Assembly (NCBI GenBank): GCA_905331475.1
Contig: CAJNYU010003048.1
Coordinates: forward strand, 62,001 to 126,000
Direction: 5' to 3'
Length of the DNA: 64,000 nucleotides
Source: Rotaria socialis
Taxonomy: Eukaryota > Rotifera > Eurotatoria > Philodinida > Philodinidae
The notes under the pieces were generated by a model. It saw only the letters and a list, made by a program, of their open reading frames with translations. It searched no databases and was not told the origin of the DNA. Made by a program: the position numbers and the translations under genes. Shown piece by piece: positions 31,062 through 47,363 of the stretch (positions are counted from its first letter, which is position 1; each line of letters opens with the position of its first letter).

Positions 31062-34000
31062 TTAACCATTTTTAGGTGCTTGATTTCTTAAGTTGAATGG
31101 TGGTTCTTCTAAATTCATCACAATTTCATCTTCTTCTCGTTGGTCTATATCCATTTCGGTTGCATTTTGTACTAATTGCTGTCGATCTATTTTTCTATAG
31201 TGTTGAAAACTTGGAAAGTATATTATTTGATGTTTTCGATAATAATATATTCCACCAAACAAAACACACAATAATACCACACCGAGTGTTCCATATAAAA
31301 TGTAACTTTTTAGAAAATGTTTGGTTCCTTTGTTAATCAAACCTGATTCTTGTTTGTGCTTATCAAGTGGCGAAGTTTCTCTGAATCGCATTGGATTATT
31401 TTTCATAAAAGTTCCATTTTGTTTATACCACTTTTTATGCAATAATAAAAACTGATCCAATGATTTTGAGTTTGCAGATTGATTTGCCGGTTTTTGACTA
31501 TCATCATACACATAAAACAAACGTAATGATGCAGTAAAAATTGCGTTTGGTTCTATAGTTTTTAGTGGATTTCCAGTTAAATCAAGAATTTGTAAATTTG
31601 GTGATTCAAATGCATCTGTTTGAATTGTATGAATACGATTGTATGATAAATTAATTTCGTAAAGACTAATTAATTTATTATCAAATATATATGATGGAAC
31701 AATTTGAATTAAATTTGATTTTAAATTAATAGTATGTAAAAAGCGACTAGTTAAATAGTGAAATAAATTCTTCAGTGAATCAATTTTATTATAGGATAAA
31801 TCAACTAGTTTTAATTTTGTATATTCCATGAATACGAGATTTTCGACAGTTTTTAAAGAATTATTTGAACATCTAAGTTCCTCTAATTCTAATAATTGTT
31901 TATTCAATATTAATTTACTTAAATTTTGATGTGAACAATCGATATAATTCAATTTCATTTGTTTATCTAAATTAAGTTCCGTTAAATGATTGAAACTTAC
32001 ATCTAATCGATGTATATCATAAAAATCGACTACAAATGAATATAAATTTGTCCTTGATATATTTAATGAAAAATCTAATGTGTTAAAATCAACACCCAGT
32101 GGAATGCGTGTTATATTAACAGGAAGAACTCCTTCATTTTCACTATAATCAACATTTTTTGTTAATCTAAATAAATTTTTTAAACGCTTCGATAAATTAA
32201 ACGTTCGATTACGTATTGTAGAACATAAATTTATTGATTCATAAAATTTTTTATCACGCCAAGTTATATTAAATAATTCGATTGGATTGTAAGCTAATGA
32301 TAGATGTTGAAGATTTTCAAAAATATTTATATCAATATAGAAAATATTATTATTCGATAAATCAAGACGCTTTAATAATAGAAAACGCTTATCGGTTAAC
32401 CATTCAGGTAACGTTTCAATGTTTAAATGACGTAAATATAAATTGAGTAATTGACTACCAGGTATGGAATCATTCGATTTTGTTTTACATTGAAGTAAAT
32501 GTGTTAAAAGATTCTCATTATTATTTGATTCTGATTCAAATTTAATGGAAGACAAATCCAACGTAGTTATCTGTTGAAATAAATCAAATAAACAATTTTC
32601 ATTTGCTTTTGTACTGGATTTAAAACGAGAATTTTGTAAATCAAGTGTACCAGTGATTGATCGAACACTGTTAAATAAATTACACGAATGAGAAAATGTA
32701 TTTGTATCATAGATATTGTTACGTAGTATAAGATCATGAAGCTTTGACGAGATTGTATCTAAATTTATTTAAAAGAAACTGTTCAGTTATTGTAATAAAA
32801 TTTAAACAGTATCATATATAAAAATGAGTCGCTACTACTTATAACTAAACTGTTCTTCTTTTCATTCATACATTTGCAAACAATTGATAGCCACTAAGGA
32901 TTTAAGGATTTTTACACAGTTTTGATGGGCAGAAAGCCCGATTTTTAATAGATGATCAGTCAAAATAATATTGAATATATAAATGTTAAATGTTGGATTT
33001 TTCATTTAACATATAAACTCATGTATAAACTATACTTTAATCAAATTTATTTCAATATATCTTATAGTTCAAGGTCTTTGAGTGTTCCTACAAATATCAT
33101 TCAGAAAGAAAATCATCTATAGGAGTCTATATTTCTTTGTGAATCGAGTAGTCTTTTCTATCAGATTCACCACATTTCATTAATTTGTCTATCTATCTAA
33201 GCATGTCAAAAAACCGTAGCTATTGAATTATATCAAAACAGAATACTGCTAATCTGCAAGATAGATATTTACGATTAAAAAAATTGAAAATTTTAAGATT
33301 AGCATCATCGTCGACTGAAATTCATGAGTAATGCATTGAGAATAGCATGATAAAAGAATCTAATAGAATATTTGTACCAGAATTTTAATACAGCATCGAT
33401 GATCGTATCAATAAAACTGAGATATTTACTAGTCAAGATGAGTCAAAAGACAAAAATATTGACGCGTAAATCAGATATCTTGTAGGAAACATCATATGAC
33501 TATTATCTTAAATTGGAATTTAAATTGAAAAAAATATAAGTCACCTCTTCAAGATTTCTCATTATGATTGATTAGAATTAATATTTCATGTCTACAAGGA
33601 TGAAAAATTCATTTTTCTCAGTCCTTTGAGAGATTTTTTTCAAATGTTCTGATTTACAATCCATGACAAAATCAATTTTCAATGGCAATAAGAACTCAGT
33701 TTTTTATTTTATTGGTATAGACTACTAAAACAACTAGTTGTAATGTTTCAAAGCTTTTCTCTTATTACTTCGCTTGTAAGTAACAAGTTGTAGACCAGAA
33801 GAAAAAAAAAACATCAACGATTACAAACCCGTATTATACTGTTATCTAAAATGTAGAAAATTTCATTGAAATGTTTCTTGCGAATCTCTACGCCTGAAGC
33901 GAAATTATTTTTGCTAAACATAATACTTTCTCTAGATGAATACTTTCATTAGTCGAGTTTCTATGGGCAATGTCGAAATTTTGAGATTCAATGTGCTTAA

Positions 34001-34623
34001 CAATCAGGACTGAATTTGTTAACAAAAATTAAAATAAACATAAGCCATATTTTAAAGGTAACAATACCTGGTGTGTTTAAACAAGCTTTATACATATCTG
34101 ATCCGCTTAAATCCAGTAATCGAAGTGCTTTAAGTGGACGAAAAATTTGCGGACATTGATCAGGTATTTGTTTACAGCATGAAGATAAATTTAAAATTCT
34201 TAAATTTTCATATATGGGTGAATAAAATGAATTTGAACCTAAAGTGAATTTATTTCCTTGATTAGCTAAGGAAAGACCTCTAATAGTGTAGGAAAAGTTA
34301 GTTAGCTGAATAGTTTTGTTTGTAAATTTTTTTAATGACAAAGAATTTGATAAATCAATGGCAATAACATAATTTGGCGTTGAACCATCATCGTCTAGAT
34401 CATAAGGTTTATCTTCATTAATTGACCATTGTTGAGCTTCATGAATTAGCTGTTCATTCTTGAATGCTGCATTTGAACATGTAATAACATATGACATTCG
34501 TATAAAATCCACATCGTCCGTATCAGTTGGCTTACAAATACATTCCGGTGGACATGGATATGAATAAATAATTGATAAAGAAAATAATAGGATATAAATT
34601 GAATTTATAAACATTTTCTTCAA
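31062..34623 (-). CDS. leucine-rich-repeat single-pass membrane protein
   Basis: Predicted cell-surface protein of unknown ligand. Two exons, 34623-34068 and 32758-31062, joined in phase across a 1.31 kb intron; 750 residues. Seen: a signal peptide (MKKMFINSIYILLFSLSIIY), a cysteine cap CPPECIC typical of LRR N-terminal flanks, about 15 irregular leucine-rich repeats (for example LKRLDLSNNNIFYIDINIF and LKLVDLSYNKIDSLKNLF), several Asn-x-Ser/Thr sites, one transmembrane segment near residue 675 (YILYGTLGVVLLCVLFGGIY), and a short acidic cytoplasmic tail of about 55 residues without TIR, kinase or other domain. This is the layout of insect Toll-less LRR receptors or connectin/chaoptin-like proteins, but no orthologue is named. 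The intron holds nothing recognisable. Confidence 0.85.
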
Positions 34624-37600
34624 AAATAAAAAAATTATGAAATAAAAATGATCCTTGCTTTCTTTCTCGTCTTTACTCTATAAAAGTCCGAAGCCGACGG
34701 CGTAAGAAGAAAATGACTACTTCGTTTTTTTATTCTTTTTTTCCTAGTTTACTCTTTGCATACTCTGAAAGGATGCCAGAGATAAGAGGAAAAAAAGAAC
34801 AGGTAATAGGTCATTATTCTTCATCGCTGAGATATTTTTTCTATTTACTTTTGCATATAATCTATGCGTTAAGTTGACTTTTGATGGTCCTTGAAAATGT
34901 GTTGTTTTTTTTGCTGAAGGCTAAAGTAATCAGGAGATGACGAGATCTTTGAAAGATGTTCGAACTTTTTTATTTTTGAAGTATTGATGAAGAAAAAATG
35001 TTAAAGCATCATAAATTACTCTAGGGAAAAAGAATAACTTTTGCCGATTGTATAAACTCATATACTAGGAATGCACTTGCTTAGGAACGTAAACATGCAT
35101 GATTTACTTGTCAAAAATGAATTCAACGCAATATTCTTCTAACTTCTGTAGTCGAATCAAATAAAGAAGGAGTTAGTGTGATAAAACACTGCATGCATCT
35201 TTCACAGCATGTGTTACAAAAGTTCTACATTAATCTTTTCATTGGTATTACCTGACAACAAGTAACTGTCGAGACTCTATAGTTACTTCTTTCTAAAGGT
35301 CAAATGTTTAACTATAATTGATGAAGCTATTGTGCACTGAAACTTCTAAATATGAACACAAGTCATGTGTGTGTATGTAAATAATACGGTACGAGTTTTA
35401 TGTTGTTGAATTAAAATATTTGAATTATAAAAACTGCAGATTTCAAAGGAATATTTTAAAACTTCGTTGTCTCCTCTGTACAGCTATTCAATAAAGTTTT
35501 TCTCATGACAGCTAATATTCTCTTTTATAAAATACGACTTTCTCGACATGTTCGTTCGAAACAGACGAGATTCGCTATTATTTTACTAGAAAAAGAAAAG
35601 AAATTTGTTGATACACGGTTGCACACACACACACACATGTAGAAATTATCGAAAGGAAAGAAAGCAAATGATAACAATATCTAAAAAGAGAAGATGAGAA
35701 AAAAGAAAACGTAGATGAAGCGCTATTATCATGTGATATCTAAGTTAACCAGCAAGCTCAATATGCTCCGATTGGATATAAAATATGCAATTTTCACTGA
35801 TCTCAATCACTGGAGAAAAGTTTCTTCTTTTGAAATCATTGGTCATTAGAGAGCTGCCAATTTTGAATCGAAACACCAGCTTGGAAGTTTTACTTAAAAC
35901 TAGTATAAAAAACAAATCGATAGGTATAATATATCTAAAACTAATAAAAAAAGTCCGTATATTTCATACGATATGCTATGCTATTGAATGGTAAATTTAA
36001 TCATCAATCAAAACCTGCTACAGTTATGATTTAAGAAGTGCTCAAATTGATCCCTTGATAAAAAAAAAACTCCCATTGAAAAATCTCGTATACGGTATAT
36101 GCTGATTAATTATAATACTAATGAATTTCTATTACGGAGAACCTCTTTCAACGTAAAAATCTAGAATGAGATCTATATGAGACACTCATTTAAAATCATA
36201 TAAGAATGACATGCATTATTAATATGATTTTTTAAAAGCGCTCCTATCATTTCATAGATGCAAATAGCTTGAAACTAAGTTATCATGAATTTTATTTTTG
36301 AAAAAAATTAAATTAGTTCATCTTCTAAATGTTATTACGATTCTTAGTGTTAATTTTGTTTCTTTCGAAGAGCAGAAAACCACTGATGTGTATGTTTCGT
36401 CGATAAAAAGAAATGTCTACAACAGAATATTGGATATGTATATTTCAATAGATCTACGGTAAGAGTTCATGTTCAACTTTGAATGGTTAATTGATAACCA
36501 TAGTCACTGTGTAAATAAAGAATGCAAGAATTGTTTTTACTACATGTCATACGAAAAATGTTCAGTGCCAAGCAGAATCGTAAAAAGTACTTTTTTCTCA
36601 TTTTTCATATCGATCGTTCAGCCTACATTCTTTATTTTGAACATTTTATTTCAATTATATCCATGGAAAGTTTCGATACTAATTTCATTTTTTGTTTTTT
36701 ATTCGATTTTATAAGCAAACTAAATTTTGATTTGCTTTCATGTGTCTTTTCAGCATGAAAATCTTATCTTATTTCCCAGCGCAACATACTATATGTATAG
36801 TTGATTGAGAAAGAAAACAACAACGTATCGATTCTAACTATGTGATTTGGATATTTTTGTGAATGTTCAAAATCGAACATAATTAAACGCTACACTAAGG
36901 CACAAATCGACTAGACAAATGAGAATGAGACATTAAAATGATTAAAAAAATAAAAAATGCTTGATCATTTTAATTCATCAATGATTCATTTTAAAATAAA
37001 TTTATCCATTGTTACAGCGGACATTATTTTTATTTTGCATTGCTTCTTTCATTCACTCATTCATTCAAGGATATTGGATGTGGAACTAGCTTGCGTATTT
37101 TCACTTCTTCAAATACAGCTGTTTTCTTCTCTCAAGGATAATGCCCGCTGTGATATATGAATCAAAAGAGAAAAAAAACGTGCACGACACATACGTATTT
37201 TCATTTTCATTTTCACTTTGTGTTCGGTTCTGTACGCGAGTGAGTAGAGTGATGTTCGTAACGTGTAAAATAAAATAATAAAATCGATCAAGCGATGCGC
37301 GTGTTTGAGCAGTTTCATCTATTGCCTATTTTCGTCGATTTACATAATCGATTTGGAAGATTTTTTGTGTAAATTTTATAGAATATGAGAATAAATCAAC
37401 GAAATGAAAAAGTTTTTGTTGAGAATAAATTGAGATCAAATTTGAAAGGTCTTATTTTATCTAGATAAATTTTTTCTTCGTCACAAAAGGACGTTTATTC
37501 TAATAGCTCGATAGGTTGAAATAGATCTTTCATTATTCAACTATACATTTCACGTGTTGGTGACACTTCTTGTTCTCTAATCCTTTCGAAAAATTTTCAA

Positions 37601-38096
37601 TATATTCAATATTAATAACAAATTGTATAATCCAGCTTTTTCCTTAAGCATATTTTATCGATTCAGTTTAGTCGATTTCGAATAGCAATCTTATATCCTT
37701 CAGTAATCAAGAAAAATCGAAATAAATGATTAGTGAAATCCTAATTTATGTATAATAGGGACGGCGCGAAGGGGAGGGGGGTTCCCCTCCCCAAATTTGG
37801 AATTTTTTTTTCAATTTTACTCCGATTTGAAAAAAATAGAAGAGATTTTTATTGATTTACTCCGATTTTTGAAAGGAAACCTCCCGTTTTCAAGTAACCC
37901 CCCTATATTTTTATTGCTTCGCGCCGTCCCTGATGTATAAAAAACAAATTTCTTCATGTCGAATCAATAGGTTTTTTTACCGTTGAGGTTAAAAACTATT
38001 TTATCTTTTTTTCTTATTATAAATGATCCAATTACATTTTAATCTTTAGATAAACTATATCTATTATTATAATCATCACCATCGAACCTAATAGAA
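34624..38096. other. intergenic, 3.5 kb
   Basis: Lies between two genes that are transcribed away from each other. The first 60 bases hold the LRR gene leader. A short CA run lies near 35623-35640. A hAT-type MITE lies at 37756-37932. No coding frame is supported. Confidence 0.5.
37756..37932. mobile_element. non-autonomous hAT-type MITE (177 bp)
   Basis: Ends TAGGGACGGCGCGAAG and its inverse CTTCGCGCCGTCCCTG, 15 of 16 bases matching (the first base is T where the other end has C). A perfect 8-base target-site duplication, ATGTATAA, flanks it at 37748-37755 and 37933-37940. The interior has G-rich and T-rich tracts and no coding capacity. Unrelated in sequence to the 19897 element. Confidence 0.9.
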
Positions 38097-40418
38097 ATGC
38101 TAATTCTTTTATTACAAGTATTATTTGCTGCGATACGTACTATTTCATCATCTGCTTTAAATATTATGATGTATTCATTTATTTCACGTATTTTTAATAA
38201 CTGGCTTGGTTTTAATAGTTTTATATCATTCTTTTGTTCGATTTACTGTTTATCAAAAATAGTTAATTTTTTCAAGCGTACATGGTTAAAAGCTAGATTA
38301 CGAAATAAAAAGCCCGATGAAAAAATCTCTAGTGATGGATTGACATGGCATTCACCAACAACGATGAAGTAAGTAAAACGTATAGTTTGATTTCAAAATA
38401 GAATTCGATTCATCTTAATTGCCATATCGGAGAAAACATCTAATAGAATAAAGTATTCAGTTGGATGATGTTAATCAACAGAGATGAAAATTATTGTTCT
38501 GTTCAAACTCTAGTATATTCCTTTGGAATACTCAAAATCATCTTGTTCTGTAAGATTTAAAAATAAATGACTTTTACTGATAAATTTGCACGTTTCAGTT
38601 TGATAGAACATCAATCATCTACTATTGTTGACTATCATTCATCTATAATACTATTGAAACGTTAGAGAAGTCTTTTAAATATTTTGTTTTTGAAACGGAA
38701 ATACTTTTGAAAATAGCTTCCTATCTATTTTATCTCTCTAGAATTATAAAACTTAGAACATGTTAACAAACATTCAATGGTATCGAATGAAAGTGCAGGC
38801 AATAGTTAAAATAATTGATATTTTGCCAAAAGTGATTGATCATGCTTAGAAAATAATAAGACACGAACAATCTTAACTGTATTCTCAAGAAAATGTTGGT
38901 ATACACTTTTTGACATCTAATAAAGGAACGATTAGTTTGCAGGATAATTTCATTTAGTTTATTAATGATATTTGATATGTAACAATTAACTATTCAAACG
39001 ATTAAATTCTTGTTCTCTTTTTGAATTTTTTTAACCAAACAAGAATCTGTCTCTTTTTATTTACAAAGACAGTGCATTGTTTGTCAATTAATCCGGAATT
39101 GGGAAAGAAGAGTTTTCAACTTATTCTATCGCTCGATTAAGTTAAAATGTTTCTTAGATATGTAAGTTTATCAGAAGAAGATCAAGAAAATTTTGATCAG
39201 ATTTTACTTGATCTAACTCGGGTTCGTCTTACAGATTTTGACTTGTAATGAAGAAGTAGTATTTGAGATCATTGACGATGTAGAATGTCACATTTAATCA
39301 TAAAAATGTCCATATTTTGTGAAGAATATTTTCCGAGTCACCTGCTTGAATCTTTAAATACTCATACGTGCCGTGAAGTGTGATGAAAAACATTTTAATA
39401 CTAGCATATTTTAGAATTTTTATCTGCTATGTTAAGTATCTAGCTCAAGCTCAGATATTAATTTCAATAGAAAATCATACCATTCATGTAATGCATTCTA
39501 TAGAAAAATTCTATAGATACGCTATAATGGCAAGACTTTAAAGTAAGACCGACAGTATTTCTACAATCTAATGTCTTCATTAAATATTAAAATCATCAGC
39601 TGCGTTTGCAGTTAATTGTTTAACCTTATTTTAAAAAAGTTTAAACAGCAATACGTTTTGGTAAGCACTGAAATTGCAATAAAAATTTTCTTTCCATTAG
39701 AACCGAAGATGAAAATGAACCAATTGCTAAATTTGAAAACGATTGGAAATATTTAATTGATGATGATGCTAAAAATATATTTCCGTCCATTGTTAATATC
39801 CCATTTACTAATGGTTGGTTACTTATTGCAACAATACTTCTGATTGACTATCAAATGGAGAGTCTAGGCTATAGTTATACAGTATCATTAATTCGAATGA
39901 TGATTTTTTTGAGCTTATTAATATGTGGTTCAACCGTACGCTATCAAACATTATGTGAACGTGAAAATAAAAAGTTTTTTGATGTAATGATCAAACAACG
40001 AGATGAAATTGAACGTTATATAATTTATTCAAATAACAGTGCTCCTGTTGGATCTGCTTGTTTACAAATAAAAGATACTCCTGAAACATCGATGTTTACA
40101 GTACAATTATATCAAGTGAATTCGAAATTTCATGATTATATATATGATATAGGAGATTATATGTGTCAAAGTTTAATAGAACGTGTTAAAATTTATGCGA
40201 AGGAAAACAAAAAATCTGTTCGATTAATATGGTCATTTCCAACATGTAAACAACTGTGGACATTTGCAATTAAAAATAAGAAATTTATTTTGAAAAATAC
40301 ATATAAAGATTTTTCATTTTTTCCATTAATCGATTCTCACATTCAACAATATGAATATTATTATGAATATGAAGATTTATCAGCAGACGTTGCTAATGAA
40401 ATGTTAGCAGACGAATAA
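38097..40418 (+). CDS. unrecognised membrane protein with GNAT-like C-terminal part
   Basis: Two exons, 38097-38368 and 39701-40418, 329 residues, with a 1.33 kb intron. Seen: hydrophobic segments at about residues 1-30, 38-62, 119-134 and 140-158, a charged loop between the second and third (KPDEKISSDGLTWHSP), and a soluble C-terminal half. That half has APVGSACLQI followed later by GDYMCQSLIERVKIYAKENK, KSVRLIWS and FAIKNKKFILKN, which follows the order of strand, acyl-CoA helix, strand and final strand in GNAT acetyltransferases of the membrane-bound NAT8 type. The pyrophosphate-loop consensus is poor, so activity is doubtful. The first ATG after an in-frame stop was used. I cannot name an orthologue. 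Confidence 0.7.
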
Positions 40419-40502
40419 AAAGAAACTAGCACCATATCATTTGTTTTCTTGTTCTGTTTAGTTTTTATTTTTCAAATAAAAAAAAACATTTTAAGTCTTT
40501 AT

Positions 40503-43213
40503 TTAACTCTGAAGAGGTAGTGTTGAAATGGATTTTGGTTCGTAACCATGGATAGCCATAAGCGGAGTTTTATTATTACTTGTCGTAAATGATTTACGAA
40601 TAGTATTATTTGTCCTAAAATACAAAACCAAAAAATGAAGTAACTAGTCTCTGACTCCATTCTGCTTTTGCTTATTTACAAATGCTTTTGAGTATCCATC
40701 GGTTTCATAGCAACAGAAGTGGGAGTGAATGAACGTGTCACTGGGAGAAATTTTGCATATCTATTATATTCGTGACAATCATTTAAACCTATATAAAAAA
40801 TAATGAAATTGGTGCTCGATTATCAATTTCTTAGAATCATTATCTATGCATGCTTTAAAGTTACTTACGAAACTGTGGTTTGCAATTGAAATCTAAAATA
40901 GTATAAATAATAGTGAATGAACAAGATTATTGAATAGATTTAAATCATTTTCGTAGTAAGTCTTGACTCATAGGTAACTCTAATCGGGAGCCGATATTAT
41001 TATTTTGAATTCTTTTCTTTTTTTCTCAGAAGTAAATCTTCATGAAAGAAATGAAAATCGTGCGGTATTTCATAAACTGGACTTTTCTCTTCTACGTTAT
41101 TAGTATATGATAGATTTCATGTATAGAAAGTGAAAGAGTGCTGAAATTCTTCTTCTTCACTGGATACTTTAAAAAAATATTTATTTCTTAGAGTTGCTGC
41201 TGAGGATGCGATTATGAACACAAAATTTAAAAAGAGATGCATGTTGTAAAGATATCTGGAAGAGTTGGATACGACATGACTTTACAAATTTAGGAAATTT
41301 TCATTTTGTTTTTCACCAGAGCAACTGGACGATGTATTTTCCTCAACAGTATTCACAGTAAGGATAGACCTATATCATACTGAATTGAACTGCTTGGCGA
41401 CTTAAAAAATGATCAGTGACAAATAAAACAAGACTGATGTTTGAGTAGGTGATAGGGAAATAGTTTTGATCATCGAACTACTAATCGATTGTTTTCGATT
41501 AAAATACGTGTGCTCGTCTCAACTTCATTTGTGAAAGAGAACAATGCTAATCTAGTTTTATCCGTAGCTGGATACTAAGAAGTATTCACTTAATAAATTT
41601 GGTTTATAGAAACGATTTTTTGTTTTGTTTAGCTGTTATCTTGTTCAATGCAAATACAGCGTCTGATACAGAAATTAAACAATGCAACCAGTTTGTTACT
41701 TTGGTGATTGGTGAATAACGAACTTAGTGAGTCAGCCATTGTTTGTATATCTAATCAATATCATATTGAGAGATATTGTTATCTAAGTAGCTACTCAATT
41801 CTAGATTTTATCACTATTAAATTAATCTTGATCTATAACTATCTTTTTTAAATAACAAACAAACAAATCCAATGTATTCAATGGCAAACGGATCTTATTT
41901 TGCGAGTAAAGATCTATATTGAGTGGTAGTAACTTTGATTAACAATCGACTTTTTTCTCAATGCTGTTTCGCGAACTGGAAAGTTCTTTTTTATTCAACG
42001 ACCGAACAAAATATTACCTGCTTTCAAACGATTATTCAAAGTTTGCGAATAAGAATTGCTTCGGCGTATTTTAGTATCTTTCATATCATAAATCTAAATC
42101 GGCACAAATGAAATAAGAATGAAAAATCTATATTTTGTTTTTATTTACTTGATATTTATCTGATAAGACTATTTGTTGATCTTCTGTTAATGGTAATTTA
42201 TGGCGAGGTCCGCTTGATTTTATACGTTCATTAAATGATTGCTTAGTTGGATATTTCTGTAAATCTAATTCAATTTGTTTAGCTTTATCTACTACGCTAC
42301 GATAATTTTGACCAGGAGATTCAATAACAGTTGGCATCGATTGAAATTCTTCATCAACGTTTTCCTGTGTTATTACAAGAGATTCTGATTGAGAATTAAT
42401 AGACGACGATCGTTTTGATTTTCTACGTGATTTACCTTGTTAAAAACAGATTTTATTTTTAAATTAAATTTAGCAAAATAACTAAACAGTAAAACTAACG
42501 TGATGGCATTCTTGGATTCGATTCTTCATTATAATTATCTCCTACATCACTCATCAAACATGAACTTGTACACTTGCGATTATGCCAATATTTGTTTTGA
42601 CCCTGAATAACAAGTAAAACAGACAGAAAGCAGAACAATATTCATTAATAATACTTTCAAAATGTCGGTAAGGATCAATTAAAATATTTGGTGAACAAGT
42701 TTTCCTATAAATATATATTTTGAAAAACTAGATATCCATTTATTTATCACAAGAAACTAGCTTTCTATGTTTTGGTTTTGGTTTCGGTTTTCCAAGTTCA
42801 ATTAAACTTTCGTAATCGAACTCTTTTCGTGATTGATATGCCAGTTCTTCAAATAATGCTTGTTCACGTAAATGTGACTAGAAACAAAATAATTAAATCA
42901 TTAGCATTTTTTTTTGGTTCATTTCCATTAGCCGTTTTCCTACCATTTTGAAACGTTGATTGAGTAAAATTAAACTTGTACTCGTATTCATTGTATCGTA
43001 AAGTCCCGACATAGGAATTACATAGGGTCGATCGTTGAATGGTGAAATGCATGCTCTAAAAAGAGTTATTGACTATTGAGAGTAAATATAATCAGCAATA
43101 AAAATCTACCGTGAAAATAACTTTAAATATTCTTCACGTGTCTTGCCTATTCCAACGACTGCAGACGTGAGACTAAATTTGTCTAATTGATTAGATATTG
43201 TTTCTGAGGACAT
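40503..43213 (-). CDS. orphan multi-exon protein
   Basis: No family recognised. Supported exons: 43213-43110, 43055-42944, from 42877 (end uncertain), 42602-42500, 42435-42149, then 40892-40869 (24 bases), 40788-40680 and 40614-40503. Starts MSSETISNQLDKFSLTSAVV; the middle is basic and Ser-rich (SRRKSKRSSSINSQSES) and Pro/Lys-rich (GKPKPKPKHRK); the end is polar (HGYEPKSISTLPLQS). No membrane segment or signal peptide. One exon near 42670-42720 and one between 40892 and 42149 are needed to keep frame and were not resolved, so the 5' and 3' parts could belong to two genes. Splice sites within each part are good and phases agree. Confidence 0.55.
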
Positions 43214-44821
43214 GTATTTTGGTTTCTGTCAATTTCTACAATGATGAAGTATACAGTAATAATATTATTATTATTCTTTCTATTTATTTCAATCTTTCTC
43301 ATGTTTAATCAATGCTCTTTTTCTCTCTCTCCCTCTCTCTCTCTCTCTTTTGCTGTCCCGGTATTCTATTTTTGTTGCATAAAACAAAGAAGAAAGAACA
43401 ATGAATAAATAAAAGTAATTTTTTTCTGATTCACTCGTTACAGAAAGAATGGAAGTAATAAATATGATGAGTACTGTTACAACGATTTCAGAAATAAATA
43501 TCATAGCATCAACGAATGCGTTTAGATGATGAGTCGCCATCAAATATTATTGATATGGGTAGAAAATATTTGATAGATCTTTGAGAGAAAAAAGAAAGAA
43601 AGAGATATTCGTATTGTTTTTTAATTATTTGCCGGAATTGCTATTTACTTGGTTTGAAGCCTTTGTAGTTATTTTTCATCATGAAAGTAATTAAATAAAT
43701 TTTTCAAACTAACAACGAAGGTAATCTTTGCAAAAGAAGATCATTTCAACATTGTTTGTACGAAGCTTTTTTTAATTCAAGAAACTAGTACAGCCGCTTG
43801 GCTATAGCAACATTTGACTGAAGTTGTGGACATTGTTTTCAAATGAATACTATGGGTGCACAACGAAATGTGAAGATATCATATTTTTTTAATTACAACA
43901 TAGTCGCAAATTTAGCTGTCACTCCTTTCTCAGTCAATATCTGAATCCAATTGAATATGATTTTCATTTTTAACAGCAAAATCAATAGCAAATATGTGAT
44001 GATCACATTAGTAATCGTAAAAGATCGGTTATAATCAATGAGAATTCATGTTAAATTGTTATAACTGTTGAATTTATCCTATCAACATTTTAAAGCAAAG
44101 CAGAAACAACGACTGCTGGCTTTTTACACGATTCTTGATAAAATGTGAAAGTTTTCACCGAGATCAGGGTTAAATTTTTGAGATATATTTTACTTATTTG
44201 ATTCTCTAGATGTTAAGATTGCATTGCTATTCTCTGAGAAAATAAGTTATAGAGAAAAAACATGTTTTTAATGTAACCGTTGTATTCTGGCGTTATTTCT
44301 TTGCAAATGATCGAGTACATTTATTCTGCATTCAATTCGCTAATATAAATAACTTTTCTTTTGATGCAAACTTCGATTTAGAAAATCAAATGAATATTTT
44401 TTCGAATGTGACAAAGATGCATGATTCGTATTATTTTGGAAAAAAACAAGATTTTAATTTTATGATAAGCAAAACATCAAAACAAACAGAATTGGCACAC
44501 CTATGAAAGATTTTCAATAAGAATATGTAAGAAATTAATTAGGTTTTTTCTGCAAATAGAAATCGATAAGTATCGACGAAAGTCGCGAATAATTATTTAT
44601 CTTAATAGATCAATAGATTCACTTAAGGATCATTTTGTGATAATTATTCAATGAAATTTATTTTATTATTTGAACAAAATTTATTTATTCATATAAAGAT
44701 TCGATCAATTATACACCAACTTCATGTATATCATTTATATCAAGTTACAAGTTTACTAAAGAAAAATTTACCTGTTAAAACTAAGAAAAAAAAAGATAAT
44801 CAAATCTGCACGCATGTTGTT
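43214..44821. other. intergenic spacer
   Basis: AT-rich region between the orphan gene start and the TMEM26 3' end. Only a CT-rich microsatellite near 43321-43350 was recognised. Confidence 0.5.
43321..43350. repeat. (CT)n microsatellite
   Basis: A CT run of about 14 units with one interruption, about 110 bases upstream of the orphan gene's ATG on the opposite strand, where it reads GA and could lie in that gene's promoter. Confidence 0.85.
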
Positions 44822-47363
<2,542 letters not shown>

